In this document: piece after piece, positions 63,951-64,000 of the stretch | Layout: every line of letters starts with the position of its first letter | Numbering within the stretch: position 1 is the stretch's first letter | Assembly: GCA_963920705.1 (NCBI GenBank) | Contig: OY987234.1 | Coordinates: forward strand, 806,001 to 870,000 | Length of the DNA: 64,000 bases | Direction: 5' to 3' | From: Odiellus spinosus | Lineage: Eukaryota > Arthropoda > Arachnida > Opiliones > Phalangiidae | Translations under genes and position numbers: made by a program | Notes under the pieces: model-generated | Told to the model about the DNA's origin: nothing | Database searches by the model: none | What the model saw: only the letters and a program-made list of their open reading frames with translations

Positions 63951-64000
63951 CAAAAATTTCCCAAGTGCAGATCCTCAAATTTCCCAAGTATAGATCCGAA

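Larger units (their letters stand above)
1..64000. repeat. 23-bp satellite DNA array, continuous through the whole window (about 2782 monomers)
   Basis: Seen: a 23-bp monomer repeats without spacer from the first to the last base. Positions 1-12 read AGATCCACAAAT and positions 13-23 read TTCCCAAGTGY. Position 23 is either C (GTGCAG across the junction) or T (GTGTAG), and this is the main dimorphism. AAATTT starts at bases 1, 24 and so on to 63977. That is 2781 steps with a net +13 bases, matching fifteen 24-bp and two 22-bp monomers. The C-type consensus has 10 G/C in 23 and no CpG, and carries one GATC (positions 2-5) and one AAATTT (9-14). Most monomers differ from consensus by zero to three substitutions. 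All copies point the same way, so the listed strand keeps an excess of C over G and A over T throughout. Inferred: eukaryotic heterochromatic satellite, truncated by the window at both ends. I do not recognise it as a named family. No gene or unique sequence interrupts it. Confidence 0.97.
54001..64000. repeat. Satellite domain E, short-range tandem duplications; array continues past the right edge
   Basis: Seen: position 10 A to G is gone, and the TTTCAGAAG cassette is now preceded by CCCATGTGCAG where domains B-D have CCCATGTGCTG. AGATCCGAAAAT, typical of domain A, reappears near 54866, 61440 and at the last bases. Runs offset by 1058, 621, 1472 and 2530 bp (46, 27, 64 and 110 monomers) make up most of the domain. 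The pair GATCCAACAATTTCC occurs near 61229 and 63769. Inferred: related by descent to domain A-type monomers but homogenised separately. The array does not end at 64000. Confidence 0.7.

Noticed and set aside
1..64000. CRISPR array
   Set aside because: The repeats abut directly with no unique spacers, the unit is 23 bp in total, and there is no leader or cas gene.
1..64000. Telomeric repeat, rDNA spacer or simple microsatellite
   Set aside because: The unit is not TTAGGG-like, no rRNA-like sequence is present, and the unit is too long and complex for a microsatellite.
1..64000. CENP-B box or another defined centromere motif
   Set aside because: The CENP-B box needs CG-containing core bases, and the consensus has no CG. 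None of the rare CpG variants resembles the box.
1..64000. Promoters, terminators, tRNA or hairpin RNA genes
   Set aside because: AAATTT is a short palindrome in every monomer, but no longer inverted repeat, tRNA-like fold or unique regulatory string stands out from the repeat background.

Overview
The window is one uninterrupted eukaryote-type satellite (tandem-repeat) array. Every stretch I read is a copy of one 23-bp monomer, all in the same orientation and head to tail. Monomer positions 1-12 are AGATCCACAAAT and positions 13-23 are TTCCCAAGTGY, where Y is C or T. Reading the phase of the AAATTT core from base 1 to base 63977 gives 2781 monomer steps. The net drift is +13 bases, which is exactly explained by fifteen 24-bp monomers and two 22-bp monomers. 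I located all seventeen, and all lie between 14.2 and 35.2 kb. The first and last bases are still inside the array, so both edges lie outside the window. I see no protein gene, RNA gene, transposon, CRISPR array or unique-sequence island. The many long open frames are a by-product of a monomer that lacks stop codons.

The organism cannot be named from this sequence. A megasatellite with nested higher-order duplication is typical of eukaryotic heterochromatin (pericentromeric, subtelomeric or B/sex-chromosome blocks). I do not recognise the monomer as a named satellite family.

Layout by shared diagnostic variants and duplication offsets (all boundaries approximate): (A) 1-14.17 kb, with offsets of 1035, 1403, 1794, 2047 and 3611-3703 bp. 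(B) 14.17-24.9 kb, holding the first eight 24-bp monomers, a ~3 kb segment repeated 6121-6144 bp away, and short 1380/782/736-bp repeats between. (C) 24.9-36.0 kb, a ~6 kb block and its shortened copy (offset 6074-6281 falling to 5016). (D) 36.0-54.0 kb, a clean 6900-bp tandem duplication (300 monomers) followed by 3266-, 2461- and 529-bp duplications. (E) 54.0-64.0 kb, with tandem 1058- and 621-bp duplications and a 2530-bp spaced one.

Nothing here works together as genes. The biology is array evolution: unequal exchange at several scales, local homogenisation, and a few marked multi-monomer cassettes that recur through the array. The result closest to an undescribed system is the satellite itself and its multi-level higher-order structure.
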